A DNA stretch of 64,000 nucleotides from NCBI RefSeq assembly GCF_050409585.1, contig NZ_JBNUPE010000002.1:131169-195168 (forward strand). The letters run 5' to 3'. The stretch is from Facklamia sp050409585. GTDB lineage: Bacteria; Bacillota; Bacilli; Lactobacillales; Aerococcaceae. The position numbers and the translations under genes are program-made. Below the pieces are notes generated by a model. That model searched no databases. It was given only the letters and a program-made list of their open reading frames with translations, and was not told the DNA's origin. Below are positions 9,949-18,242 of the stretch, piece by piece; position 1 is the stretch's first letter; every line of letters begins with the position of its first letter.

Positions 9949-10530
9949 ATGAAAGTAAAGATTCTATTTATCCTTCTTGTAGCGCTAGTGACCTATCTAG
10001 TCTGGTTGGCTAGTCATTTAGATATTGGTCAAGAAGTGGTTGAAGCTGAGGTGGTGATTGTACCAGGTGGGGAAATAGTTCGTCCCTTGAAGGCAGCTGA
10101 ATTAATCCAAGAAGGCTATGTCACATCACACTCAATGATTGTTTCTCCCTTAAATGAGTTTATCGGCACCAAACCCTTAATTGACTTTATAACTGACACC
10201 GGTTTATCGGAAGACCAAGTGATTGGAGAATTAGAAGCAACTTCTACTTGGACCAATGCGACCAATTCTATCGCCATCATGGAAGAAAGGGGATGGCAAA
10301 CGGCCCTAGTAGTTACGACCGACTATCATAGCCGGCGCACTCGATTGGCTTTTGAGCGTGCGAGTCGGGGAAAGGATATGCACTTTTATTATGTCAGTGC
10401 TTATTTAAAGAATGCTCAGGGTGAGGAAGTCCTTTATCAAGACAGTCGCCAGGCCTTAAGGATAATGGCTTCTGAAGTCTATAAATACATCGGCTATTAT
10501 CTAGAACTCTATTATTGGATTGACCAATAA
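9949..10530 (+). CDS. YdcF/ElyC-like (DUF218) family protein
   Basis: The 193-residue protein has an N-terminal membrane anchor (residues 4-24) and a DUF218 domain exposed outside the membrane. Family motifs are VIVPGGEIVRPLKAAEL near residue 41, the SxWTNATNSI block near 99 and ALVVTTDYHSRRTRLAFER near 119, where the Ser-Arg-Arg is the hallmark. Members such as SanA and ElyC affect envelope integrity and lipid carrier metabolism, but no reaction is settled. The start follows AAAGGAGG with good spacing. The neighbouring acyltransferase starts 28 bp later, so both probably form one unit concerned with the envelope. Confidence 0.8.
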   Translation: MKVKILFILLVALVTYLVWLASHLDIGQEVVEAEVVIVPGGEIVRPLKAAELIQEGYVTSHSMIVSPLNEFIGTKPLIDFITDTGLSEDQVIGELEATSTWTNATNSIAIMEERGWQTALVVTTDYHSRRTRLAFERASRGKDMHFYYVSAYLKNAQGEEVLYQDSRQALRIMASEVYKYIGYYLELYYWIDQ

Positions 10531-10558
10531 ATAATTGAATTAGAAAAGGTAGACAAAA

Positions 10559-11536
10559 ATGACAAAACGTTTTATTCCATTTGATTTATTACGAGGGCTT
10601 GCAACGATAGCGGTCCTCTTGATTCATCTTACAGCCCCTTTATTAGGAGAAAATAAATTATGGATCCTAGCCCTTAATCAAGCGACACGCTTTGCGGTAG
10701 CAGTCTTTTTAATGCTTTCAGGTTGGGGTTTGGATCGGACCGATGCTTTGGATTCACAACTTGATTACCCCGCCTTCTTAAAAGACCGCCTCATAAAAAT
10801 TATCCCGGCCTATTTGTGCTGGTCTTTAATCTATGCTTGGGCTAATTTCTGGTTGGTAGGTGAAGAATTGAGTCTTTTGACCTTCTTGCAGTTTCTCTTG
10901 CTAGGGAAGACTTCCTATCACTTGTATTTTGTTCCATTAATTGTGGGACTTTATATCTTTTACCCACTTTTATCTAAAATTGCCGATAACAAGTACTTAG
11001 CCATAGCCTTCGTGGGTCTTTTCATCTTCCAAGATGTCAGTGATCACCTACTAGGCTATATTCCTTATGATAAGGTCCAAGACTATTATAGCTATGCTTT
11101 TTGCTTCTTCTTTGGCATTTGGTTAAGCCGAGACTTTCAAGCTAAGCTTAAAAGCTTTCAAGTTTATCGTTATGGTATCTTGATTTATACGGTAATAATG
11201 CTAGGCTTGTTGATTGAAGAATCTTATCTAAGTGGGGGAACAGTGATTGCCAATACAAGACCTTTGGTTACTTTCTATTCGATCGGTTTGGTCTTGACTT
11301 TCATGTTATATAGGTTGCCTTTTGAGAAGCTTTTCCTATGGTTTAGCCGGTATTCTTTCTTAATTTATCTTTCTCATGTTCTTTTCTTGAAATTACTTGA
11401 AGGGACGGTTGAAAAAATGGCTTTATCGATGCCCCCTCTTATCTATGTTAGTGTGGTTGGAAGTGGGTTATTAATATGCCTTTATCTCTTAATAAAAGTT
11501 GTCGACCGTGAGCCTTTTAAACGCTGGCTTAGCTAG
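10559..11536 (+). CDS. Acyltransferase 3 family membrane protein
   Basis: The 325-residue polytopic protein has about ten membrane segments. The N-terminus reads FDLLRGLATIAVLLIHLTAP; its Arg and the histidine at residue 22 are the conserved catalytic region of the Acyl_transf_3 (WecH/OatA-like) family, which moves acetyl or other acyl groups onto extracytoplasmic sugars. There is no attached SGNH domain. It precedes the capsule locus, so O-acetylation of the capsule or of another wall glycan is a reasonable inference, but its acceptor cannot be read from sequence. Confidence 0.8.
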   Translation: MTKRFIPFDLLRGLATIAVLLIHLTAPLLGENKLWILALNQATRFAVAVFLMLSGWGLDRTDALDSQLDYPAFLKDRLIKIIPAYLCWSLIYAWANFWLVGEELSLLTFLQFLLLGKTSYHLYFVPLIVGLYIFYPLLSKIADNKYLAIAFVGLFIFQDVSDHLLGYIPYDKVQDYYSYAFCFFFGIWLSRDFQAKLKSFQVYRYGILIYTVIMLGLLIEESYLSGGTVIANTRPLVTFYSIGLVLTFMLYRLPFEKLFLWFSRYSFLIYLSHVLFLKLLEGTVEKMALSMPPLIYVSVVGSGLLICLYLLIKVVDREPFKRWLS

Positions 11537-11580
11537 GTTATGTAATAAATGTAATATTTGAAAGAAAAACGAAGAATGCC

Positions 11581-11608
11581 TTCAAAATGAGATTTCTTGT
11601 GTTATACT
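11581..11608 (+). promoter_or_regulatory. Putative capsule operon promoter
   Basis: TTCAAA (11581-11586) and TATACT (11603-11608) with 16 bp between them lie about 40 bp before the aminotransferase start. The -10 is good and the -35 is weak. Most following genes overlap or are a few bases apart, so this may be the main promoter of the locus. Confidence 0.5.
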
Positions 11609-11645
11609 TTTAACGGTGAATATTATCATAATGAGGAGACTAACC

Positions 11646-12758
11646 ATGAAGAAAATATTACTATCTTCTCCACACATGAGTGAGGAGGGGTATGAACAAG
11701 CTTATGTTCAAGAAGCTTTTGATACCAATTGGATTGCACCATTAGGAGCCAATGTCGAGGGCTTTGAAAAAGAGCTGAGTCAGATTGTAGGCATCAAATA
11801 CGCTACGGCTTTAGCTTCTGGAACGGCAGCCATTCATTTAGCCCTTAAAGCTGTTGGAGTGGGGCAAGATGATATTGTATTTTGTCAGTCCTTGACTTTC
11901 TCTGCCTCAGCTAATCCTATTCGCTATGAGAAAGCCATTCCTGTCTTTATTGATTCAGAAGAAGATACTTGGAATATGGATCCCAAAGCTTTAGAAAAGG
12001 CTTTTCAAAAATATAAACCAAAAGCAGTCATTGTCGTTCACTTGTACGGAATCTCAGCTAAAATCGATGAAATTAAAAAGATTTGCGAAAAATATAACAC
12101 GCCTTTAATTGAGGATGCAGCAGAGAGTTTAGGGACTGTCTATAAGGGGCAGTGGACGGGAACTTTTGGGGATTATGGTATTTATTCTTTTAATGGTAAT
12201 AAGATCATCACTACTTCTGGTGGGGGAATGTTGGTTTCGAATAATGAAGCAGGCATTCAAAAGGCTAAATTCTGGGCGACCCAGGCTCGTGAAAGCTTCC
12301 CATGGTATCAGCATGAAGAAATCGGTTATAATTACCGAATGTCGAATGTGGTAGCTGGTATTGGCCGTGGCCAATTAAAAGTACTGAAAGATCGCGTGGA
12401 GAAGAAACGGGCTATTTATCATGCCTATGCAGAAGGCTTCAAGGATATTGAACAAATCAAAATGGGGCCTGATCGAATGGAGCAAGGAGACTTTGCGAAT
12501 CATTGGCTAACTGCTATAACGATCGAAAGTGACACCATTCAACCGATGGATATCATTCAAGGTCTAGCCGAAGAAAATATTGAAGCGCGTCCTGTCTGGA
12601 AGCCTATGCACTTACAACCCGTCTTTAAAGATTATGATTACGTAGGTGGAAATGTGGCTGAAAAACTCTTTAATAAAGGAATTTGTTTACCTTCTGATTC
12701 GAAGATGACAAGGGAAGATGTCGATCGAGTAATAGAAATTGTTAAGGGAATGATTTAA
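11646..12758 (+). CDS. DegT/DnrJ/EryC1 PLP-dependent sugar aminotransferase
   Basis: The 370-residue protein is a fold-type I aminotransferase that puts an amino group onto a nucleotide-linked keto sugar (PglE, EpsN and similar). Visible motifs are ASGTAAIHLAL (cofactor phosphate binding), IEDAAESLGT with the Asp that contacts the PLP ring, and SFNGNKIITTSGGG, whose Lys forms the Schiff base. I chose ATG 11646 because GAGGAG (11633-11638) is 7 nt ahead; an upstream ATG at 11616 lacks such a site. The stop overlaps the next ATG (TAATG). A 4-keto sugar dehydratase partner of PglF type is not obvious here, though CapE makes a 4-keto sugar. Confidence 0.88.
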   Translation: MKKILLSSPHMSEEGYEQAYVQEAFDTNWIAPLGANVEGFEKELSQIVGIKYATALASGTAAIHLALKAVGVGQDDIVFCQSLTFSASANPIRYEKAIPVFIDSEEDTWNMDPKALEKAFQKYKPKAVIVVHLYGISAKIDEIKKICEKYNTPLIEDAAESLGTVYKGQWTGTFGDYGIYSFNGNKIITTSGGGMLVSNNEAGIQKAKFWATQARESFPWYQHEEIGYNYRMSNVVAGIGRGQLKVLKDRVEKKRAIYHAYAEGFKDIEQIKMGPDRMEQGDFANHWLTAITIESDTIQPMDIIQGLAEENIEARPVWKPMHLQPVFKDYDYVGGNVAEKLFNKGICLPSDSKMTREDVDRVIEIVKGMI

Positions 12759-13402
12759 TGCAAAGATATCAATCTTTTTATGCAAAATATGTTAAACGAT
12801 TTCTAGATATCATACTCTCCTTAATGGCTTTAATTGTTTTTTCACCAATAATAATTATTACAGGTATTTTGGTAAGAATTAAGTTGGGTAGTCCAATTCT
12901 TTTTAAGCAGAAAAGACCGGGGTTAAATGAAGAAATTTTCGAGATGATGAAATTCCGCACGATGACGGATGAAAGAGATGAAAATGGGGATCTGTTACCT
13001 GATTCTGTTCGATTAACGAGTTTTGGCAAAAAACTAAGAGCTACTAGTCTTGATGAGTTACCAGAATTATTAAATATTCTCAAAGGTGATATGAGTATAG
13101 TGGGGCCTAGACCATTACTTGAAAGATACCTATCTTTTTATTCAGATGAAGAAAAGCAACGCCATATAGTGAGGCCTGGATTAACAGGTTTAGCTCAGGT
13201 GAAAGGAAGAAACTATCTTCCTTGGAATGAAAGATTAAATTACGATATTGAATATATAAATAAAATTAGTTTTTTATTTGATATAAAGATACTTATATTT
13301 ACAGTTGTAAAGGTATTAAAAAAGGAAGATATCGCTACAGATACTCAAGATGTCTTAAAGAGTTTAGATGTAGAAAGGGGTTCATCTAATGAGATTTTAT
13401 GA
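12758..13402 (+). CDS. Initiating sugar-phosphate transferase (PglC/WcaJ type)
   Basis: The 214-residue monotopic membrane protein should move a sugar-1-phosphate from a UDP-sugar onto undecaprenyl phosphate, the first step of repeat-unit assembly. After one membrane helix (about 15-38) it shows QKRPGL, MMKFRTM, TSLDELPELLNILKGDMSIVGPRP and RPGLTGLAQVKGRN, the full bacterial sugar transferase signature. It is the short PglC-like form with no CoA-binding or multi-helix N-terminal domain. It overlaps the aminotransferase by 1 bp and the GNAT gene by 14 bp. PglC relatives often use a diamino or acetamido sugar, which fits the neighbours. Confidence 0.92.
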   Translation: MQRYQSFYAKYVKRFLDIILSLMALIVFSPIIIITGILVRIKLGSPILFKQKRPGLNEEIFEMMKFRTMTDERDENGDLLPDSVRLTSFGKKLRATSLDELPELLNILKGDMSIVGPRPLLERYLSFYSDEEKQRHIVRPGLTGLAQVKGRNYLPWNERLNYDIEYINKISFLFDIKILIFTVVKVLKKEDIATDTQDVLKSLDVERGSSNEIL

Positions 13403-13847
13403 AGGGACTCTAGAAGATATAAAAAATAATAAGAATACTATCTTAAATTTAATGATTCAGTCATTAAAAATTACATTTTCGTCTATTGAAATATCTAAAG
13501 ATCAAATAAACAGTAGATTTAATAATTTGATTACTTTTATAGAAAATGGAGAGGCAAAAATTCTTCTAGCGGAGGATAATAAAATAATTTGTGGATATTT
13601 ATGGTATTTTTATAAGAAAAAAAATTTAATACATATTAATTCATTTGTTGTAGATTCTAAATATAGAGGAAAGGGCATTGGATCTACTCTTTATAATATG
13701 TTATATGATAATATCCAAACTAAAAATGCTAAGCTAGAATTACAAGTTAGTTCCAACAATAAAGAAGCAATAAATTTTTATGAGTCAAAGGGCTTTTCAC
13801 CTGTTAAATTAACTATGACTAAATCTTTAAATGATAAGGGTGGTTAG
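13389..13847 (+). CDS. GNAT family N-acetyltransferase
   Basis: The 152-residue protein has the acetyl-CoA binding signature RGKGIGSTLYNML near residue 94, preceded by the strand INSFVVDSKY and followed by NNKEAINFYESKGF, the classic GNAT C-terminal motif. The ribosome binding site AAAGGGG (13374-13380) is 8 nt before the ATG. It sits inside the capsule operon after the aminotransferase and initiating transferase, so N-acylation of the amino sugar is the simplest role. An acceptor other than the sugar cannot be excluded. Base composition is clearly more AT-rich than the genes before 12758. Confidence 0.82.
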   Translation: MRFYEGTLEDIKNNKNTILNLMIQSLKITFSSIEISKDQINSRFNNLITFIENGEAKILLAEDNKIICGYLWYFYKKKNLIHINSFVVDSKYRGKGIGSTLYNMLYDNIQTKNAKLELQVSSNNKEAINFYESKGFSPVKLTMTKSLNDKGG

Positions 13848-13851
13848 TAAT

Positions 13852-14847
13852 TTGTATAAAAAAAATGATATATATTTTGACAAGAAATATGGAGAATTAT
13901 ATGAAAATATTGATAAGGGGAAGTGTATAGAATACAATTTTGATCACAATTTAGGAAAGATAAAATATATTTTTTTAAAGAGACCTATTAAGATTCAAGG
14001 ATTAGATGAACAATTTTATGATATCATCACTCCGTATGGGTACGGTGGGCCTATTATCACTGGATGCAATCTTGATAGTAAAGAATCTTTAATTAGAGAA
14101 TTTAATAAAGAATTTAATGATTTTTGTAATAGAAATAATATCGTTAGTGAATTTGTTCGTTTTCATCCAATATATGATAACGGCGAAGATTTCAAAATTA
14201 TTTATGAAATAGAAACTATTCGAAAGACTGTAGCTACTGAGATCAATAATGATATTAATAACTATGAAAATCAATTTTCAAAAAGTGCTAGAAAGACAAT
14301 AAGAAGATGTCTAAGAGATGGTTTAACTTATGAATATAATATTCATCCTAAAAACTTAGATACTTTTCAAGAAGTTTATTATTCAACAATGGATCGCAAA
14401 TCTTCTGATGAGTATTATTATTTTGATCAACTCTATTTCAATGATTTTATCAAAAATTTTGGAGAAAATATTTTGAATATAAATATTTTTTACAAAAATA
14501 ATATTATTGCATCATCTCTATATTTCTATTCAAATCAAATATTAAACGCACATTTATCAGGAACGAAATCAGAATTTTTATATCTATCTCCTGCTTATTT
14601 ACTTAAATATGCCTCATACGAATGGGGCAAAGCAAACAATATAAAACTCATCCACTATGGAGGGGGAACTTCAAATGCTTTAGAAGATTCACTATTAAAA
14701 TTCAAAAGGAAATTTGGAAAGAAAGAATTCGACTTTAAAGTGGCAAAAAAAGTAAGAAACACTTCTATTTACAATAAGTTAATTAATATAACAGGTAATC
14801 AGAATTCTACATTCTTTCCAGCGTATAGGAATATAACCAGAAAATAA
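13852..14847 (+). CDS. FemAB/BioF2-like GNAT-fold transferase
   Basis: The roughly 331-residue protein resembles FemAB-related proteins with the BioF2-like double GNAT fold. Typical elements are NQFSKSARKTIRRCLRDGL, where the basic helix is characteristic, and the C-terminal HLSGTKSEFLYLSPAYLL...IHYGGGTSNALEDSLLKFKRKFG. Such enzymes move amino acids or acyl groups from tRNA or CoA to sugars or peptides. TTG 13852 is preferred because AAGGGTGG (13836-13843) is 8 nt upstream; ATG 13831 would overlap the GNAT gene by 17 bp and has no ribosome binding site. In this locus it probably decorates the repeat unit with an amino acid. Confidence 0.72.
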   Translation: MYKKNDIYFDKKYGELYENIDKGKCIEYNFDHNLGKIKYIFLKRPIKIQGLDEQFYDIITPYGYGGPIITGCNLDSKESLIREFNKEFNDFCNRNNIVSEFVRFHPIYDNGEDFKIIYEIETIRKTVATEINNDINNYENQFSKSARKTIRRCLRDGLTYEYNIHPKNLDTFQEVYYSTMDRKSSDEYYYFDQLYFNDFIKNFGENILNINIFYKNNIIASSLYFYSNQILNAHLSGTKSEFLYLSPAYLLKYASYEWGKANNIKLIHYGGGTSNALEDSLLKFKRKFGKKEFDFKVAKKVRNTSIYNKLINITGNQNSTFFPAYRNITRK

Positions 14848-14876
14848 TAATGAACATTTGATTTCAGGGGGATTTT

Positions 14877-16073
14877 ATGAATATTCTTTTCTTAACTTTA
14901 AACTTTAAAGGAATTAATAATCCGGGCTTAAACAATGATTTAATTCGTTATTTTAAAAATATGAAACATAACATTTATGTGATTTCTGCAAATGAGAGAA
15001 AAGAGCCCAAACAGGAAGTATTCAAACAGATTGAAAATTTATATTCTTTGAAGGTTCGAATACCAAATATTACTAAAACTAACATAATTGAAAAAGGTAT
15101 CTCTACTTTGTTTATTGAAAGACTGTATATGAGAGCTATAAAAAAACACTTAAATAATATTCAATTTGACCTAGTTCTTTATACTACTCCGCCAATTACT
15201 TTTTCAAAGGTGGTTGAATATATAAAAAAAAGAGATGCCGCTAAAACTTATTTGATGCTGAAAGATATTTTCCCTCAGAATGCTGTTGATATTCAAATGA
15301 TTAAAAAAAGTTCTTTTTTATACAAATATTTTCGACGTAAAGAAAAAAAACTTTATGATATCACGGACTTTATTGGTACAATGTCAAAAAAAAATAAAGA
15401 ATATATAATTAGACATAATGTTGAGATAGAAGGAAAAGTAGAAATCCTTCCAAATACAATAACTCCGAGAAATATTAATATAAATCTTCATAATAAAAAT
15501 GTTTTATTTAAAAAATATCATATACCATTAAATAAAAGAACTTTTATATATGGAGGTAATTTAGGAAAACCTCAAGGAATTGATTTTGTCATCGAATGCA
15601 TTAAAAGAAATGAACAAAATAAAAATTCTTTTATTGTTATAGTTGGTTCAGGAACTGAATTTTCAAAATTAGAGAAAGCATTTGAAGAATACAAATTTAG
15701 AAATGCTTTACTATTAAATCAATTACCAAAAAAGAAGTATGAATTGTTGGCCAATTCTTGTGATGTCGGTTTAATATTTCTTGATTATCGTTTTACAATC
15801 CCTAATTTTCCATCCCGATTATTATCATATATGCAAGCATCTATGCCTATTATTGCAGCAACTGATCCTAATACTGATATTGGTGATGTGATTGAGGAGA
15901 ATGGTTTCGGTCGAAAGGTTCTAAGTAATGATGTTGAGAAGTTTAATCAAATTATTCAAGATTTTTCTACTAGATCTGATTTAAAAGAAATGGGAAGAAA
16001 AGCAAGGTCATATTTAGAGAAAAATTATACCTCTGAAACAGCTTATAATACGATCATGAAACACTTTGAATAG
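14877..16073 (+). CDS. Glycosyltransferase family 4 (WbuB-like)
   Basis: The 398-residue protein has a GT4 layout. The N-terminal Rossmann domain starts MNILFLTLNF and contains the acceptor-side DLVLYTTPPIT. The C-terminal domain has YGGNLGKPQGIDFVIE, IVIVGSGTE and the region SCDVGLIFLDYRFTIPNFPSRLLSYMQASMPIIAA. Similarity in arrangement is to WbuB-type enzymes that add L-FucNAc in Escherichia coli O26 and Staphylococcus capsule clusters (CapL-like). It sits directly before capE-capF-capG, which make UDP-L-FucNAc, so FucNAc transfer is a good inference. The ribosome binding site is AGGGGG, 7 bp before the ATG. Confidence 0.85.
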   Translation: MNILFLTLNFKGINNPGLNNDLIRYFKNMKHNIYVISANERKEPKQEVFKQIENLYSLKVRIPNITKTNIIEKGISTLFIERLYMRAIKKHLNNIQFDLVLYTTPPITFSKVVEYIKKRDAAKTYLMLKDIFPQNAVDIQMIKKSSFLYKYFRRKEKKLYDITDFIGTMSKKNKEYIIRHNVEIEGKVEILPNTITPRNININLHNKNVLFKKYHIPLNKRTFIYGGNLGKPQGIDFVIECIKRNEQNKNSFIVIVGSGTEFSKLEKAFEEYKFRNALLLNQLPKKKYELLANSCDVGLIFLDYRFTIPNFPSRLLSYMQASMPIIAATDPNTDIGDVIEENGFGRKVLSNDVEKFNQIIQDFSTRSDLKEMGRKARSYLEKNYTSETAYNTIMKHFE

Positions 16074-16085
16074 AAGGGATATCAT

Positions 16086-17129
16086 ATGTTTAAAGACAAG
16101 ATACTTTTAATTACTGGCGGTACCGGATCTTTTGGGAATGCAGTCCTAGATAATTTTTTGGATTCAGATTTAAAAGAGATTCGGATATTTTCTAGAGATG
16201 AATTAAAACAAGATAATATGCGACATTTTTATCAACAGATAGCTCCTGAAGCGAGCAAAAAATTAAAATTTTTTATTGGGGATGTACGTGACATAAATAG
16301 TATTCGCAATGCTATGTATGGCGTGGATTATGTTTTTCATGCGGCTGCTTTAAAGCAAGTTCCTTCTTGTGAGTTTTTCCCCATGGAAGCTGTTAAAACG
16401 AATGTATTTGGTACAGACAATGTTTTAACTGCTGCAATCGAAGCAGGAGTCAAAAAAGTAGTTTGTTTATCCACAGATAAGGCAGCCTACCCAGTTAATG
16501 CGATGGGAACTTCAAAAGCCATGATGGAAAAAGTAGTCGTTGCCAAATCAAGAACGGTTGATCCTGCTAAAACTTTAATTTGCTGTACCCGTTATGGTAA
16601 TGTCTTAGCTTCTAGAGGATCGGTTGTTCCCTTATTTATTAATCAGATAAGAGACGGAAAACCTCTAACTGTGACAGATCCTAAAATGACGCGTTTTATT
16701 ATGACCTTACAAGAAGCAGTAGATTTAGTTATGTTTGCCTTTAATAATGCGGAAAGCGGCGATATTCTTGTGCAAAAAGCACCGGCTTCAACTATAGCTG
16801 TCCTTCGTGATGCGGTAAGAGAACTGTTTAAACCTGGTCACCCTGATCAAGTGATTGGTATCCGTCACGGTGAGAAAATGTATGAAACCTTACTAACGAA
16901 CGAAGAGTGTGCCAATGCTATTGATATGGGCAACTTTTATCGCGTTCCAGCGGATAAGCGTGATTTAAACTACGATAAATATGTAACTGATGGCGATGAG
17001 GAAAGAAATACCCTAGTTGAATTTAATTCCAATAATACTGAATTAATGGATGTCGAAGCTGTTAAGGAAAAATTATTAACCGTTCCTTTAGTGCGTGATG
17101 AATTGGCAAAATGGGAGGCTCATAGTTAG
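16086..17129 (+). CDS. capE: UDP-GlcNAc 4,6-dehydratase/5-epimerase (CapE/FnlA)
   Basis: The 347-residue extended SDR enzyme starts UDP-L-FucNAc synthesis by 4,6-dehydration with C5 (and C3) inversion of UDP-GlcNAc. The NAD site is TGGTGSFG (residues 10-17). The active site region STDKAAYPVNAMGTSKAMMEKV carries M-G-x-S-K in place of the usual SDR Tyr-x3-Lys, which is the hallmark of the CapE/FlaA1 type. The C-terminal GIRHGEKMYETLLTNEE is also typical. The stop is 1 bp from the capF start. Codon use is less AT-rich than in the surrounding glycosyltransferases, as if capEFG were a separate module. Confidence 0.93.
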   Translation: MFKDKILLITGGTGSFGNAVLDNFLDSDLKEIRIFSRDELKQDNMRHFYQQIAPEASKKLKFFIGDVRDINSIRNAMYGVDYVFHAAALKQVPSCEFFPMEAVKTNVFGTDNVLTAAIEAGVKKVVCLSTDKAAYPVNAMGTSKAMMEKVVVAKSRTVDPAKTLICCTRYGNVLASRGSVVPLFINQIRDGKPLTVTDPKMTRFIMTLQEAVDLVMFAFNNAESGDILVQKAPASTIAVLRDAVRELFKPGHPDQVIGIRHGEKMYETLLTNEECANAIDMGNFYRVPADKRDLNYDKYVTDGDEERNTLVEFNSNNTELMDVEAVKEKLLTVPLVRDELAKWEAHS

Positions 17130-17130
17130 A

Positions 17131-18240
17131 ATGAAAATCTTAGTTACAGGAGCAAAAGGATTTTTGGGAAAGAACCTAGTCGCTGAATTAAATACTACAA
17201 CTGCTCATGAACTTTTTGAATATGATCTTGACACACCTTCTGAAAATTTGGAACAGTGGACAAAAGAGTGTGATTTTGTTTTTCATTTGGCTGGTGTGAA
17301 TCGACCAGAAAATGAAGCGGAATTTATGGAAGGAAACTTTGGGTTCACATCAACTTTACTCGAACAATTAAAGAAAAATAATAACAAAAGTCCAATCGTA
17401 TTAGCTTCTTCAACTCAAGCGAGTCTAGATAATCCATACGGAAAAAGCAAAAAAGCAGGCGAAGATTTAATTTTCAATTATGGTAAGGAAAACAAGGTAC
17501 CTGTCTATGTTTATCGATTTACCAATCTGTTTGGTAAATGGTCTCGACCAAACTATAATTCAGTGGTAGCTACTTTTTGTCATAAAATAGCAAGAGATGA
17601 AGAAATAAGTGTCAATAATCCAAACGCAAAACTAGAACTATGTTATATTGATGATGTTATCCAAGAATTAAAGTCAGCCTTAAATGGTAATCCTCATTTT
17701 AAAGAGTCATTTGCTCACGTACCTGTAACACATCAAACGACTGTAGGAGAAATTGCTAGTCTTATTCAAGCTTTTAAAAACAGTCGAAAGGATTTAAGTA
17801 TACCTGACCAAAGAGATCCGCTTTCTAAGAAACTCTACGCCACTTATTTGAGTTATTTACCAGAAGATGACTTTTCCTATGATTTAAAGATGAATATTGA
17901 TGATCGCGGATATTTTACGGAGTTTATTAAATCACCAGAACGCGGCCAAGTTTCGATCAATTATGCCAAACCAGGCATCACAAAAGGACAACATTGGCAT
18001 CATTCAAAAAATGAAAAGTTTTTAGTTGTATCTGGTCAAGGAATGATTCGCTTTAGAAAGTATGGAGAAGATGAAATCATTGAGTATCCTGTTTCAGGAG
18101 AAAAGTTAGAAGTAGTGGACATACCAACCGGCTATACCCATTCCATTGTAAATACAGGGAATTCTGATATGATAACGGTTATGTGGGCTAATGAGGTCTA
18201 TGATCCAGAAAATCCCGACACTTATTATGAGGAGGTCTAA
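17131..18240 (+). CDS. capF: UDP-2-acetamido-2,6-dideoxy-L-hexose reductase (CapF/FnlB)
   Basis: The 369-residue bifunctional protein has an N-terminal NADPH-binding SDR domain (VTGAKGFLGKN at residues 4-14) and a C-terminal cupin from about residue 250, with GITKGQHWHHSKNEKF giving the metal-binding histidines and GYTHSIVNTG a further one. The cupin epimerises C3 of the CapE product and the SDR domain reduces C4 to give UDP-6-deoxy-L-TalNAc. I chose ATG 17131; the frame is open upstream but that would only overlap capE. It is followed after 2 bp by capG with AGGAGG inside its last codons. Confidence 0.93.
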   Translation: MKILVTGAKGFLGKNLVAELNTTTAHELFEYDLDTPSENLEQWTKECDFVFHLAGVNRPENEAEFMEGNFGFTSTLLEQLKKNNNKSPIVLASSTQASLDNPYGKSKKAGEDLIFNYGKENKVPVYVYRFTNLFGKWSRPNYNSVVATFCHKIARDEEISVNNPNAKLELCYIDDVIQELKSALNGNPHFKESFAHVPVTHQTTVGEIASLIQAFKNSRKDLSIPDQRDPLSKKLYATYLSYLPEDDFSYDLKMNIDDRGYFTEFIKSPERGQVSINYAKPGITKGQHWHHSKNEKFLVVSGQGMIRFRKYGEDEIIEYPVSGEKLEVVDIPTGYTHSIVNTGNSDMITVMWANEVYDPENPDTYYEEV

Positions 18241-18242
18241 AC

